Assembly: GCA_013398615.1 (NCBI GenBank)
Contig: VZSR01002788.1
Coordinates: forward strand, 310,001-374,000
Source of the DNA: Brachypodius melanocephalos
Taxonomy: Eukaryota > Chordata > Aves > Passeriformes > Pycnonotidae
Direction of reading: 5' to 3'
DNA: 64,000 bases
Shown: piece after piece, positions 1-13,900 of the stretch
How the letters are laid out: the number at the start of each line of letters is the position of its first letter
Numbering within the stretch: the stretch's first letter is position 1
Program-made: the position numbers and the translations under genes
Notes under the pieces: model-generated
The model's database searches: none
The model's input: the letters and a program-made list of their open reading frames with translations, nothing else
What the model was told of the DNA's origin: nothing

Positions 1-1998
1 CAACAGTGTTGCCTTTATCTAAGGAGTGCCAAGGGAGTTTTCCATCCAAGTTTTATATCAGCTCTCCGTTATTTTCTACGATTCGCAAGAAGGATGTGGA
101 AACAAATCCCTCTGCAGGCTGTCAGGAAGAGGGGTGGAGGGACAACGGCAGAGAGCAAATGTCTGTGTCCTCACTTTCTTCAGCTCCCGTTAGTGACAGC
201 TGGGAGGAGACAGAGAAGCAAAACTCCAATCAGTTTGTTGTGAAGCCAGAATCTCCTTTCCTTCCTGGGCACACTGGTCCTGGGGCAGTGTCCCACCACA
301 TCAGGAGCACTGCACAGATCATCGCTCTTCTGAAGTCTAAACCAGCACAAGGACACAGAGAGCAAACATCTGCAGTCACGGGTTGTCCTTCCAGGTTTCA
401 GGCAGCAGAAAATGCAGATTTATGTGACAAAAAAAGCCCCAGCCTACCTGCTTTTTCAGGCGACCCTGCCAAAGGACTCATTCCAGATACGCAGCACCTG
501 CCTTTTGTGCAGGGAACTGTAAGTGGTAAAAAGGACTGGAATGTTCAATCTCTTCCAAATTCAGCTGAACGGCCTTGTGGTGAAGGAGTCACAGGACAGA
601 GACAAGTCAAAAAGGTAAATAATTTAAGTCAAGATTTACAAGATCACTGCAGCACAAATAGCTACTTCCTACCTGAGTCCACTGTAAGTAGAATGAGTGA
701 CAGTCAGTTTGTCCCATCCTCAGGTGACATTTCATGTTCAGCAAGTCCAACTACCTTTGGAAACAATCCTTTTGGATACAGGGAGCATTCAGGGACTGAC
801 AGTCTTAGGGAGAATTTCTCTGTGAAGATGCAGAGTGAGCTTCATCCAAGACAGAACTCAGAGGGAGTGCCCAGTGACCCAGAGCTCTCTGGGGATGTGA
901 CATTGACTGAGGCTGGAATTGTGAAGGAGGAGTTCAGTTTGCAGGGCACAGACTCTAGTCCTGATGGGGGACTGATGGAGGTCAACTTTAACCTGATGGA
1001 GACTTTTGATTTTAATGACATAGACCATGAAGATGTGTGTGAAAGAGAGGGGAAGGAATTCTCTGAGGGAGACACGCCTTCAAGGAGCCCAGGTTGCTTA
1101 CAGGGAGAAGATGTAGCACAAGAGGCTGCCTTGAGGCCTCGTTTGAAACCTCCTTCTTGCTGTGAAGTAGAAACGCACAGCAAAAACGAAGTCAAATGTT
1201 CAAATTTTGTTGGAGAGGAGGGTACACTACCCCAGCTTTGTGACAGTGGTGCCAGGAGAGCTGCAAAAGATGTTGCAAACCAGACCAGAACTGAAGTGGA
1301 ACTTTCAGGTGATGGATGCAAGAAAGAGATCAGTGAGAGTCAGTCAAGTTTTGAAGCCACAAAGAAAGAGGAGGATCTGGATGGCTGTGCAGCACTCGCC
1401 ATTAATGGCACATCCTGGATAAAAATCCAGCACTCTGATCTCTTGCCTGGTGACACCAATGTTAATGAGTGTCACCCTGAAACCAGGCTGTTTGAGGCCA
1501 CTGGAACTCTTCCAGGTATTTCTCCCAGCAGAATAATTTCTGCCATGGACAAAAAGACCATGGAAGGAGTTAGACGGCTTGGATGCATGGAATCCCCAGA
1601 TGCTGGCTCAGAGCACTTCTGGGGCAGTAAGAGTGATGACATTAACCCAGGCAGTCCTCTGCTGGCTTTGTCACAAAGATCAGCTCCTTTAGGAACAGGT
1701 TATTCATCTCCAGAGGAAACAGCAGTACAAGAAACTGCATTGGAAAATGCAGAGAGCATAACTGCTCCTCCTGAAGCCTGCAGAGGAGATACAGTAGGGG
1801 TGGATTGCCTGAAAGGCACAGCAGTGGCTGAGAATTCCTCAGGCCTCCCTGGTTTGATGAATGATATCGCTCTTGTGAGAGCTTTGACTCAGCATAGCAC
1901 AGCATTAGAGAGCTGGCAAAAGATGGAGGAGAATGCCAGCATGTTCTGTGAAACAGACACTTGTGAGGAGACACTTGAACCCCCTGAGAAGGATGAAG
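1..1998 (+). CDS. ZGRF1: ZGRF1 large disordered exon (5' end outside window)
   Basis: This single exon encodes about 665 residues rich in Ser, Glu, Gly and Pro, with no recognisable fold. The frame is open to the left edge, so the exon continues beyond the window. It ends at AAG|GTTAGG in phase 1, and the next exon at 2301 supplies the two missing bases. It corresponds to the long, poorly conserved N-terminal half of vertebrate ZGRF1. Assignment rests on its continuity with the downstream helicase exons, not on its own similarity. Confidence 0.85.
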
Positions 1999-4900
1999 GT
2001 TAGGTCAGCTTGTATTGTCAACTGGATTCTGTATGCCTGTACCTGTTTGATTTCCCTCATATTTAGAAATACTTTTAGAGTGATGTGTTGTGCAGGTTCC
2101 CTCGTGCAGTTCTTACTGTTTAAAGCGACATTGTGAGCTCCAAGTCTGTCTCTGTTTGCTGTCATTTGGTTAAATCCTAACTGTGCAAATTTGTTGCATG
2201 GGTAAGGTTTGCAAGACCTGTAAATATTCAGATGTTTTCATGTAAAAAAAAAAACCCAGACTATTTACTGTAACTCACTGTGCTTTTCCATCTCTTGTAG
2301 CTATAAAAGAGTTTTCAGAAATGCCTTACTCAGAAAGTTTACAGGCAACTTCCTGTTCATACTTTGATTCTCCTGGCCTTATGGTAACCAAGTTTTGACT
2401 ACATATATTTATCTGTACAAGATAAATTCATTTTCCACCTGGCTTCTGGAATAAAATTCTTGGTTTATGGCACCGTAGCGCTACAAATTGCTTAGAGGCA
2501 TTGTTTGTGAAGCTGGTAATAAGTAGAGGATGTCATCTTGACAATATTCAGGAGGCCTCATGTATGACAAGAAACTTAATGAAAATTATAGTGTTTAGTG
2601 ATGTTTAATATCCCAATAATGTGTCTGATAATTCTTCACTATCCCATCTTTTACCACCTTTTTTTTTCCCCTGTCATTTTAAATACATGGCTTTCCTTGG
2701 AATTTTAGCATTTGGGTTGAAATACACTGGGAAAACTGTTTGTGTTTGAGAATTCACATTGATTTGTTATCCGGTGCCATTAACAGCCTTTTTTTTCTTT
2801 TCCAATCCCTCTAAAGCTTAAAGAAAGATTTTAGAAAACCTTCCCTTTTTCCTGTTCTGTCTGAAAAGCAAATATAGTTTGCTTATCCTGTCATGGATGG
2901 TCCTGGCTTCCAAATAAAAAGGCTATAACTGAAAAAGCTTCCTTTGTACAAATACAAGACATTTCTTAGCCTAAATTTTCACTTTAAATGCTTGTAAAAT
3001 TGTTAGACTAATCAGGTTTTGGTACTTTCCTATGCAGCCCAACTCTGTGGACAATTTATTACAGAAGACAGAGGCTTATATTGTACCAATAGCAGCAGCC
3101 CAGAGAGACCCTGGGACATCTGACTGGCAACCAAAGGTACCATTTCTGTGGAACTGAAGTATAATTAACAGTGTTTCTACATTTCACTTAATTGCTAATT
3201 GTAATGTATTACGCCAAGTCCTAATCACATTTTAACCAGTTCTCGTAATTTTTAGTACAGTTCACTGCAGGAAGTTTTCTGGGAGAGTTTTAAACTCAAA
3301 TTAAAAGGGAAAAAAACCCAGATTTTTTTATTTCTCTTCTGCATTGTCAACTGATTATTTTTGTTGTACGTGTAAAAAGTACCTGTATTGGCTGTAGCTA
3401 GTTGCAGAGCAGTTTTTGCTTCCTGTTAGTGATAATTCCACTGCATTGTGCAGCCTGTTGCCTTCCAAGGGCACCAAGTGAAAGGATCAGCATCTAGTGA
3501 GGTCATGTTGAGAGTTCCCTGCTCCCAGCTAGGATGGCAGCAGCGCCCAGAGAACAAGGACTTTGCAGCTGAGACATTTTTCTCACCCCTCTTTTCAAGG
3601 AATTATGACCTTTATGACTTCAGACAGGTAAAATATTTTTTGGTTCAGGTATCCTTACTAACTTTAGTGCAAGAAAGTGTTCTGTCAGTTTAGGATAGAA
3701 AATAGTTCCTTTTTAAACTGCTACAATCGTATTGAAATCAATTATTTTTACTTACCTTTGTCATGGAACTTCATAATGTGTGACTTGCTTTTTTTCTGCT
3801 CTTTTGATCAGTTGCACTTTGAAAAAAAAAAGAAGATAAACAATTTAATTTATATCAAGCTTTTGCTTACACTTTTTTTAAAAATAAAGTCTCCAGGTTC
3901 CAGGAGCTTTCATAGGGATGATGTTGACATTATCAGAGAAGGGAATTTTCAAATGAAGCTTGATGTTTTTGAAGACCCAGGAATAACTCAGTCCCGTAAG
4001 TGAAAGTAAAAGGAGAAAGGCAATGATTGGCCTCAAAATTTCTGCATGACTTCAGTGCTTCACATGTTTTCCCTAGCACTGGCACTGGATGTGTGTCCTG
4101 AAGTGCCACCATGGACAATGTCACACTCACCCTCTGACCTGAGACAAGCACAGTGGGCTGCCTGGGAACGTGGCAAGGTGAGGATTGACTGTCTCTTGCA
4201 GATATTTTTGGCTTTATTTCCTGTGTGTTGGTGGCAATTCCTTCTTTTTGAAGCTGTTTTATCTCAATTCTGGGAGGCATTTCAATTGTTTAGAATGATG
4301 AGAGAATACTGATAAAAGAGCTGCAATCAGGCCTTTCTCCAGTCATTCACCTGCCGTGTTAATTCTTCACCTGTAGATTTCACCAGAACTGACTTCCCCT
4401 CTTGATCCAGACTCTACAATTTCTCCACCTTGGGGAAATGAAGAGGCTATTGAAGACATCAGGGAACCTCTGACACGTGGGATCTTACCAAGTGAACCAG
4501 AACTCCCAGATTTTTTTTTCAGTAAGAATTTACAGTTTTATACTGGCACCTCACAGTGTTTCAGCTGAAAAATCTCTGAGGATTCTTGAAGCACAATGAA
4601 TTGGGCTATCATAGGCAGGTACTCTGCCAATTACATTCTCCTGAATATAATATATAATTATATGAATTATGAATATATAATTCTCATGTTTTGTAGAGTG
4701 ATTCAATTTTATAAAGAAAAAACAGTTTCTAGTCTGGGGGCAAAAAGACTTAAAGCTAAGCTTCTAAATGATACCTATGTTTTTATTTACCTGCTTTTAG
4801 TTTTCTTCCATATTCAGCTCTCCCATTTGACAGTTATTTATCTGTAACTGTCACTATTGATAATTAATTTAGTCAAAAGGATGCTTTTTTGGTACTAAGA

Positions 4901-7900
4901 GCTTATTTATCTGCAGTGTTTAATTGTAATTCATAGGTTTGTGGGTTATCTTTTGGAAAAAGCAGCAAATGTTCAGCTGGGTGTTTTCTAATTGGTAGCT
5001 GTCAGTGACATCAGATTAATGACCTCCAAAACACAACCATGTTTAAATAATGTTCTTTTATACAAGCAGAGTGGCTACATAATGTGTTCTGAATATGGCG
5101 ATTTCAAAGAATTAAAACTAATTAAAAGAACCACACAAAACCCATCATTTAGTGTAATACTGCACAGGAACAATCCAGAGAGCTTCCCAGTTAGAAAACA
5201 GGATGTAAAAGGAAGAACTTAGAATTCCTTCCTTTTTGTACCTCTGAAGTGCCATCCCTAGGTGCTCCAAGTTGCCTGTAAGCTGTATTTGCCCCACAGC
5301 CCGGGAGAAATCCAGCTATCCAGAGGAATGCGGCCTCCCAGGATTCAAGCCCGTGGTGAAAATGCGAACTCCATTTGTCACCCTTCCTGCCACCGATGAG
5401 ATTCCTGACACATTTTACCCCACTGAGGGCCAGGAGGTCCAGCAATCTTTGGGCTCTTCAGGAAACAATTTGTGCAGCCAGTCAGTGGCATTTCCTAGGA
5501 GTGCTCCTGGCCCCGAGGACAGGAATTATGAAACCTCTGTGTTTGGGGAGTGCATGGCAGACGGACAAAGGGGATCTGTGCCACCAGTGCTCCCTAATGT
5601 CACTTTCCAGCACAGACAAAGCAAATGGCTGAAGTATCAAAGCAGTGCTCAGTGTGATTTGATCCCTGAAAACAGCGCTCAAGGGGAAGAGAATGATGAC
5701 ATCTGTGCCCAGAGCGTCCTCGGAATGCTGCTGGGTGACACAGGAGAGGGCAGAGCCAGGAATCCAAGTGCTCCCAGCTCTGCACCGCTGCTGCCAGCCA
5801 GGAGCTCACCTGGGGAATGCTCCAGGGCTACAAACAGCAGCCACCCAGGTCTGGTTTCAGAGGGGAAGGTCCTTTCCCTGCACTCAAGGCAGACACCTTT
5901 GGCTGCGGCCACACAAAAGGTGTTGAGTCACCTGAGCTGCCACGCCGGAACAGGAGACGGCCAGGTGTGTAACTGTTCGAGCAAACACAGCTATCACTGA
6001 CACAAACACATTTCTCTGGCCAAAGGGGTTGCATTTATCTGATTTCCTGCAAGATATTATCAGTGTGATTGGATGAAATGTTTCTACCGATGTAGTGACA
6101 CAAAAAAATGCTTTTCTTTTTAAGTTCCGTGACTAATCCTTTGCAAAGGTGATTCCTTGGCGCACACAGTGCCAGATTTAGATTTTTAATCTGCATGTTC
6201 ATGGCAGGAAGGTGAAAGACAAGCTGCTGGGCTGTTTTGTCGTCTGTAATTGGTAAGAAATTGTGTGCACAAAGGGTTTTTCTTAATTGTGGTATCAGCC
6301 TCATTTTAATGAACACCTATTTTTGCTTCAAGGCAGAGTCTTTCACTTCAAAATATTATAAATTCCTTCCGTTTTAGTTGTGTAGAAGTCAAGTTATGGC
6401 ACTGAATAATTACCTAAAACTTTAGCACAGCTCTTTGCAACCAGTAGACAAATAGAGTAAATTGGAGGAAAACACCAAACCAACCACGTCAGGTTTTTAA
6501 AGTTGTCAAATGGTTCTGAGAGTCGAAGAAAATGTTAACTCTTTTTTTTAAAAGTTTTTTTTTTCTTCTTTAAAACTGTCCACTACAGTATTTTTGTGAA
6601 GTAGAGGTGAGGAAATAACTAATATATTTCATATATACACTGATATACACATGGTGTGTGTGGTTTTTTTTACATATATATGTATATGTAAAATCCATAT
6701 ATACTAGACTTAAAAGCTTATGAAGACTTAATTAATTTAGGTCTGTGTAAATTATTGATTTATTCATTAATTTCTGTGCAAAAATGGTGTGTGTGTGCTC
6801 CTTCCCTATGCCTAGTGCTGAAAAACATTATTTTGAACTACATAATTTACTCTATAGCCTTTGGAAGTATTTTCTGTGTTATTATAAATGCAAGCTGTTT
6901 GGCAAGGGGCAAATCTTAACTTTGTAGTGCGTCCTAACTGGCAGCCTAAGCTCTAGGGAAATGTATTTTTACAAATCTGCAAAATTCGACTCATTCCAAG
7001 TCTTAGAGTTTTTAATGGTTTCTTTTTCCTGGGTCTTTTTAGGACATAACAATTTCTGAGTTGTCTTTTCCTCCTGTGGATAAAGTGAAACATGCCAATC
7101 TTCCTAAAAGAAAGATTTCCATCCCGGCTGTGTTTCAGTCTCACACTCACTACAAACAGGTTTTTAAAGCTGCTCTGACAGGTAAGTCTCTGCTCTGTGA
7201 AATGCTGTCATTTTAAACATTGCCTATGAAAACAATAGGGTGCATTTGATTTTTTATATATATACCGAAATATATTCAGTCTATACGCAAAATTGCAAAG
7301 ACAAACCAAAAAGACAGTACACTTCTGTTCAACTATGTAACCTCAGGGCTGTTTTCCAGTCTTAAGATTCCTAAACCTTTCTTTTTTTCCCTGGAATAAG
7401 TGGACTTTGCAGTTCACATGGTTTCTTTTAGGACTCAGATTAAATATTTTGATTTGGGATGGAAATCTTCCCATGAAAATACATTTGAGTGTCGTGTACC
7501 TGTGTAAGCGTTTTAAGGCTGTGCTGATGGTTCTGTTGTTCTCCTTTCCCTCCCAAGAGCAATTGAACATAATGCTGTTTGAGCTGGCACAGAGACTGCA
7601 CAATGCCCTCTCCAAAGTGGATATATCATTTTACACTGCAGCGAGAGATGGGCAAAGCCAGAGCCAAGGAAGCTGTGCTCCACTCTGCAACCACATGCAC
7701 CCTGCTAAGCTGGTGATGGTTAAAAAAGAAGGTCAAAACAAGGTGCTGTTTATTCCTTGTGTTTTCACATTTTTCGGGTGAAAGTATCCATTGCTTTCTC
7801 TCTTCTCTTGCATGTTTTAGTGCTCATGGACTTTTTTCCCCCTTTCTTCCCTTGCAGGGCCGTTTGTTCTATGCCTGTGATGCCCCAAAAGCTGAGCAGT

Positions 7901-10900
7901 GTTCCTTTTTCAAGTGGATTGAAGATGTGAACCCCACACAGACAAAATCCAGGCCGAGCGCAGTGCTCCGTGATACAAAAAGTATTGGGACATACCTCAG
8001 GAGTCAAAAGATAGCTGTCTATGAGGAATGCCAGCTTTTGGTGAGGTATCCTGGAATGCTGTGCACTTCTCTCGAGTGCTGTGTGAATTCAAAGTTGTTC
8101 CAATAGTCCAGTAGCTCAGGATTCCAGCAGGATTTAACATGTTTTCTCTATATTTAAAGAGTAAAGATTTCTTTCTGTAAAGAAATGCAGGGGCTAAATT
8201 AGCGAAGGGAAAATATTTATAGCAATGGTATTTCTTTTTAGCAAGAATCAAAACTGCTGACCAGCAACTTGATCAGTTGCTTAATGTTACAAGTGTTGCA
8301 TTTGAATTATTGTTCGTTGAACTTTTAGTAGGAGAATTTCATTTATTCTCTTCAAGATTCTCATTTTAATGCCAGAAGTCATCTCAGAAGCTATTCTGTG
8401 CTGTTTAACTGTAGAGGAAACAATTTAATTATGGCTGAATATGAGGGAATTTTGCGGTCAAGACAAATATATTTAAAACTTGTTAATGTAAGATGATGTA
8501 CACCCACTTGGTCCAACCTGTGGAGGTTTCTTAATTTTGGTGCCGAATCCAAAATGTGCAGAATGTTTAAATACTACTTTTTTTTTAATTACAATTTCCC
8601 AGGAAAGCCTTTGAAATTCCAACTCAACGGTACAGTAAGTTCAAGAAATTTATGAGTACACCTGCCAGCTTTGATGGTGACTCCAAATCCAAATTATACC
8701 TGAAACTAAGCAGAAAGGAGCATTCTTCTCTCTACAGCAAAGGTGAGCACATACCAAACAATGGATTTAAAAGGTGGCAGTAGGAGAAGCTTATGAGGAC
8801 TCTGTATTTTTTTTTTGGGCAGATGACATCTGGGTTGTTTCAAAGACTCTGAACTTTGATCCCATTGATACTTTCATTGCAAGCAGTGCTTTCTTTGGAC
8901 CATCCTCCAACAATGAAATAGAATTGCTACCACTGAAAGGCTACAGTCCCTCTAACTGGAGATCAAACAGTGAGTTCCACAGCAAATCATTCAGAACTCT
9001 GGGAGACAGCTAAGGACAAAATCCAGCCAGCAATGAAGGATGAGCTTAGAATTTCTCAAATCTTGTACATGATTTAATTCACAGTGGTTTTTTTTCCTTG
9101 TACGTTTGAACATATAATTTAAACAAAGTAATTGACACAATTAAAGCTGCAAAGTAGCTGGCAAATTCCAAATGGGTGGGGAAAAAATGACAATAATAAG
9201 AAGAAAGTAGTAAATTATATATTATAATATACAATGCAAGTTGACTCTCAGTGTGTAAGTAAAAGGAATATGGTTTTGCTGTCCTTGAAAAACAAAATAC
9301 AGAAACCTCAAACAATTCACTGGAAAAATTTATATTAAAAGCCATGTATTAAATCTGTGATTCCATGAAAGTTTCTTGGTTTTGCTGTTGAGTTAAAGAT
9401 TTGGGGTTGTTTTGTTTTGTAAATTAAGAAGATAAAATCAGTTAATTACTCTTTTGTTGGCATTTTATAATTTATAATTCTTTTATTTAGCTGATTTGAA
9501 ATTTCTGCTCATTTAATTTCTTTCTCATTTTGCTTTTCTGTGGCCTTTCCAGTGTGTGTTCACGCCTTGCTGGTTTGTAATGCCAGTGGTGAGCTGGCAT
9601 CCTTAAGGAACATGGAGGAGCACTTCAATCCATCCACGTTACCACTAACACCCTATCTCCTGAAAATGTGAGTCACTGTTCTGTGACGCTGTGAGCAGGT
9701 CATAAAACAGCAGCAGTCCAGTGTAGGAACAGCAAAACCAGCAGATACAAATGATATCATACCACGACTTTGGGGTATTTTTTGTTTTCTTAGGAATTTT
9801 AATTCTGAAAATGCTACGAAAAGAGTCAACAAAAGGAAATTTACTCCACCTGCCGTGAGCCTGAAATGCTCGATGATGTCTGGCCCTGTGAGCTCTGAAG
9901 TGGCAATGGGAGTGGCTGAAGAGATGATCCAAAGGTTCTCCCTGAACCCAGACCAAGCAGCATCCCTGATTCACGTAGCTCGCATGATGACCTCCTGTGA
10001 AAACCCCAGAGCAGGGGAAGAACATCAGAGCTTCCCCATCACAATCATACGTGGTACACAGCCAAGAATTGTGATGTTTGCTTGCAGAAATGTTGATTAA
10101 TTTGAAATACCATTAATATGAAATGACAGAATGGCCGTGACATTAATACATCTATTCTGTCAGCACAGAGCTTTTGCCCCTTAAATTTTCATTCTGCCTT
10201 TTGGAGGATTTCACTGTACCCATAGGAGGTTTTGCCTAGAAATACCTATACACAAAATCAGAGTTACTTGGTGTCTTCTGCTTCCTTCTCATATTAAAAT
10301 CACTTTTTATCATGTATTAGCTTTGATTTTGTAAGTGTAAGGTTGCCCCTGGATACTGGGAGCTGCTGAAGCAAGCCCATGCAATGTTTTTGAGGAATCA
10401 CAGCGTAACTGAAGTTAAAGCAATTGATTCAAACTTCCTAGGAAATTCTCACTTGTAACCTGGGCTTTTTCTGCCAAAATACCAGGTGTTTTTGGAGCTG
10501 GCAAGAGCTACTTGCTGTCTGTGGTGATCTTGTTCCTCATGCAGCTCTTTGAAAGCAGTGAAGCTACGGAGGGTCCAAGGGCAACTCCATGGAAACTTCT
10601 CATTGCTTCTTCCACCAACGTTGCTGTGGACAGGATACTGCTGGGGTGGGTTACTGAGGCTTTTGTGGACTCTTCTTCCAAAACCTATAATGCACTCCCA
10701 TTGTAGTGATAATTGTGTGGGTATTTCCTGTAAAACACGTCAAAAAGATTGATTTCTTTTCCTAAAAAGTGCCACGCACAGGCTTTAATTTTACCTCTTT
10801 TGCACAGTTAAAAGAATGACAGCTACATAAAACATTTGCAGAAGACTACTTTAGGCTCTACTCTCATCAAATTTACTATTAAAATCCATCCTGACAAAGT

Positions 10901-13900
10901 AATACTGCTTGGGAATCTTTGGGATGAGGCAGTAGGGGAGGGAGGAGCAGAGAGAATCAGATTTGTGAAAATTCAGCATGAAGTTAGCATGAAACAAACC
11001 CATGGTTTGGAAGGAAAAAGGAAGGGAAGATTCATATGAAAGACTATGAGAGGGGAATGATCAAGGCATTAAGAATTTTTGAGGCAAATCAATATGAGGT
11101 GATTGATTTTGATTTTCTTGAATTACTGAGGTACTTCATCTCATTAATCACCAAAGTTTTTGTTCCTCAGTGTTATGATATGTCTTTTTGATACCACTTT
11201 TAAAGCTTTTAATATTTCTTTCTATTTCTGTTAATGGTTGTCATCTCTTTTTCTTTAAAGTCTGCTCGATCTTGGATTTGAGGATTTTATAAGAGTGGGA
11301 AGTATAAGGAAAATCACGAAAGCAATTCTTCCCCATAGGTAAGAAACCTATTTGAGGGACCTGAAGCAATTTGGGGTAGGTTAATACATTGTTGTAAATT
11401 GCTGTTATGGATAAAGTACGGTTATTTTTCCAAGTACCGCTATTTTCAGTCAGTGTAATGTCTGTTACAAAATCTTCTTTGAAGTTTGCATGCAGGCTCA
11501 GGGAACGAAAACGAGCAGCTGAAAGAGCTGCTTGCTCTCATGAAAGAAGATTTGACTCCAGCTGAAAAAGTATATGTCAGGAAGAGCATTGAGCAGCATA
11601 AACTGGGGACCAATAAAACTATTCTGCAGCAGGTACAGTCAAAAAGATGGGATGGGAAAGCAGGGATTTGCTGTGTCTTATCCACAGGGCCCAGCAGATG
11701 GAAACTGGGAATCCCCTCCCACACCTGCCAAGCTCCTGGTTTTGAAATATAAAGTGAATGTTAGGTTTGGTTCCACCTAATTAGGTATAGCTTAGTGTCC
11801 TGTTTCTAAAAATGAATTTAGGTGTATTCCCCTGCTCTAGTCATGTGCTGCACGGGGATTAACTCTGAAATGATCTTCACTTTTTGCCTGCCCATTTTCT
11901 CCTCGCTCACGAAAGGTGAAAGTTGTTGGAGTGACGTGTGCTGCCTGCCCTTTCCCTTGCCTGAATGCGCTCAGGTTTCCCGTGGTGATGCTGGATGAGT
12001 GCAGCCAGATGACTGAACCTGCTTCCCTCCTTCCCATTGCCAGGTACAGCCTTCCTGTGGGCTTCAGCAGGGACACGAGCTCCAAGCAGTGCCAAACTCC
12101 ACACCTTTTTGAGCACATGAACCCCGAGGTCTCGCCTTGGAGAGCAAGAAGAATGATTTTAGTTAAATTGAGGCCTGCCCTTAGGTGTTACTAAACTGGG
12201 GTGGAGAAGGGAGGCTGATGGGGAGCAGTGTGATACACAAACACAGCACATGCTTTGGTTATCAACATTTTAACATCTTCTTAGAACACTTCTTGTTTTT
12301 TTCACATTCTTTTTTAGGTTTCAGTGTGAAAAGCTTGTCCTTGTTGGAGACCCCAAGCAACTGCCACCAACTGTTCAAGGGTCTGAGAGTGTTCATGAGC
12401 AGGGATTGGAGCAGACTCTGTTTGACCGGCTCTGCCTAATGGTAGGTGCTGCTAAACACACGTTTGGAAAAGGTGGAGAGTGGAATTATAGGTCTCCTGA
12501 AGTCACATGGGGAGTTCTGGTTCAGGTGGCAGAGGATCAAAGATTCACTATTGCAAAATATCATAAAATCACAGAATGGTTTGGGTTGGAAAGGGCCTCA
12601 AAGGTCACCAAATCCAACCTCCCATCATAGACAGGGACATCTTCCTCTAGACCAGCTTACTCGGAGCTCCATCCACGTGAACTCTTCCCAGTCCTAATTT
12701 CTCTATCATTCCTTAGGGACACAACCCAATTCTTCTTCGGACACAGTACCGCTGTCACCCTGCCCTCAGTGCCATCGCCAACGAGCTCTTCTACGGCGGG
12801 AACCTCGTCGATGGGATTTCTGAGGAGGACAGGACTCCTTTATTGGAATGGCTTCCAACACTCTGCTTCTATAGCGTTCATGGCATGGAGCAAGTCAGTT
12901 CCTCAACACTTCTTACATATACTTCTCGTATAAAAAGTCAACATTATGGTTTTTCCTCCATTCAATTTCTTTTCACGTTGTTGGTGAGAAGTAATTTGGG
13001 AATCTTTTTCCCTCTTCCCAGATTGAAAGAGACAACAGCTTTTATAACATGGCAGAAGCTCATTTTACAGTCAAGCTCATCCAGTCTCTGATTGCAAGTG
13101 GAATAGAAGGAGCTGCTATTGGTGTGATTACCCTTTATAAATCACAAATGTATAAGGTTTGTATCATAAATCAATCATAAAGACTAATAAAGCCTTTTTC
13201 TTAAATGTACTTGTACACTGAGTAGCCAAACTCATCCCCCTTCCCTGTTCCTTTGCCCACAGATCCAGAATTTGCTCAGTGGGGTTTACTCCGAGGCTTT
13301 TGAAGTCAAGCCTGTCCAGGTGTCCACGGTGGACGCATTCCAAGGCGCTGAGAGGGAAATCATTGTCCTGTCGTGTGTCAGGACAAGGCAGTTTGGGTTC
13401 ATAGACTCGGAGAAGAGGATGAACGTGGCACTAACCAGGGCAAAGAGGCACCTGCTGATCGTGGGAAGTCTGCCCTGTCTGAGCAGGAACAGGCTGTGGG
13501 GAAGAGTAATTCACCACTGCAAAGGTAAGAGTTCCTTTGCTGGAGTTTTTGAAACTGTGTGCCTCATTTTCTTTAATTAGACTATGTATGATACACCTCA
13601 CAGTGTTTATATACTCTCTAATAACATATAAAATACATGGTATGTGCACTAGAGCAACCACTGTATTCATTACATATACACTCCAATTTTTAATATTACC
13701 TAGAAAATCTAATAGATTGCAAGAAAATGCAAAAATGTACAAGTTGTGCATTTTACCTGCCAACTTTTCATGCTTGAAGGGGTTTTTTTAATCCAGTAAT
13801 GGAACTTTACCTGCTTGGCTGACATCAAAGAAAGCATCTTGTTAGTGACTGAACTCCGAAGAGCCACTTTCCATGCAGGAATATCACAGCCAGTCAATAC

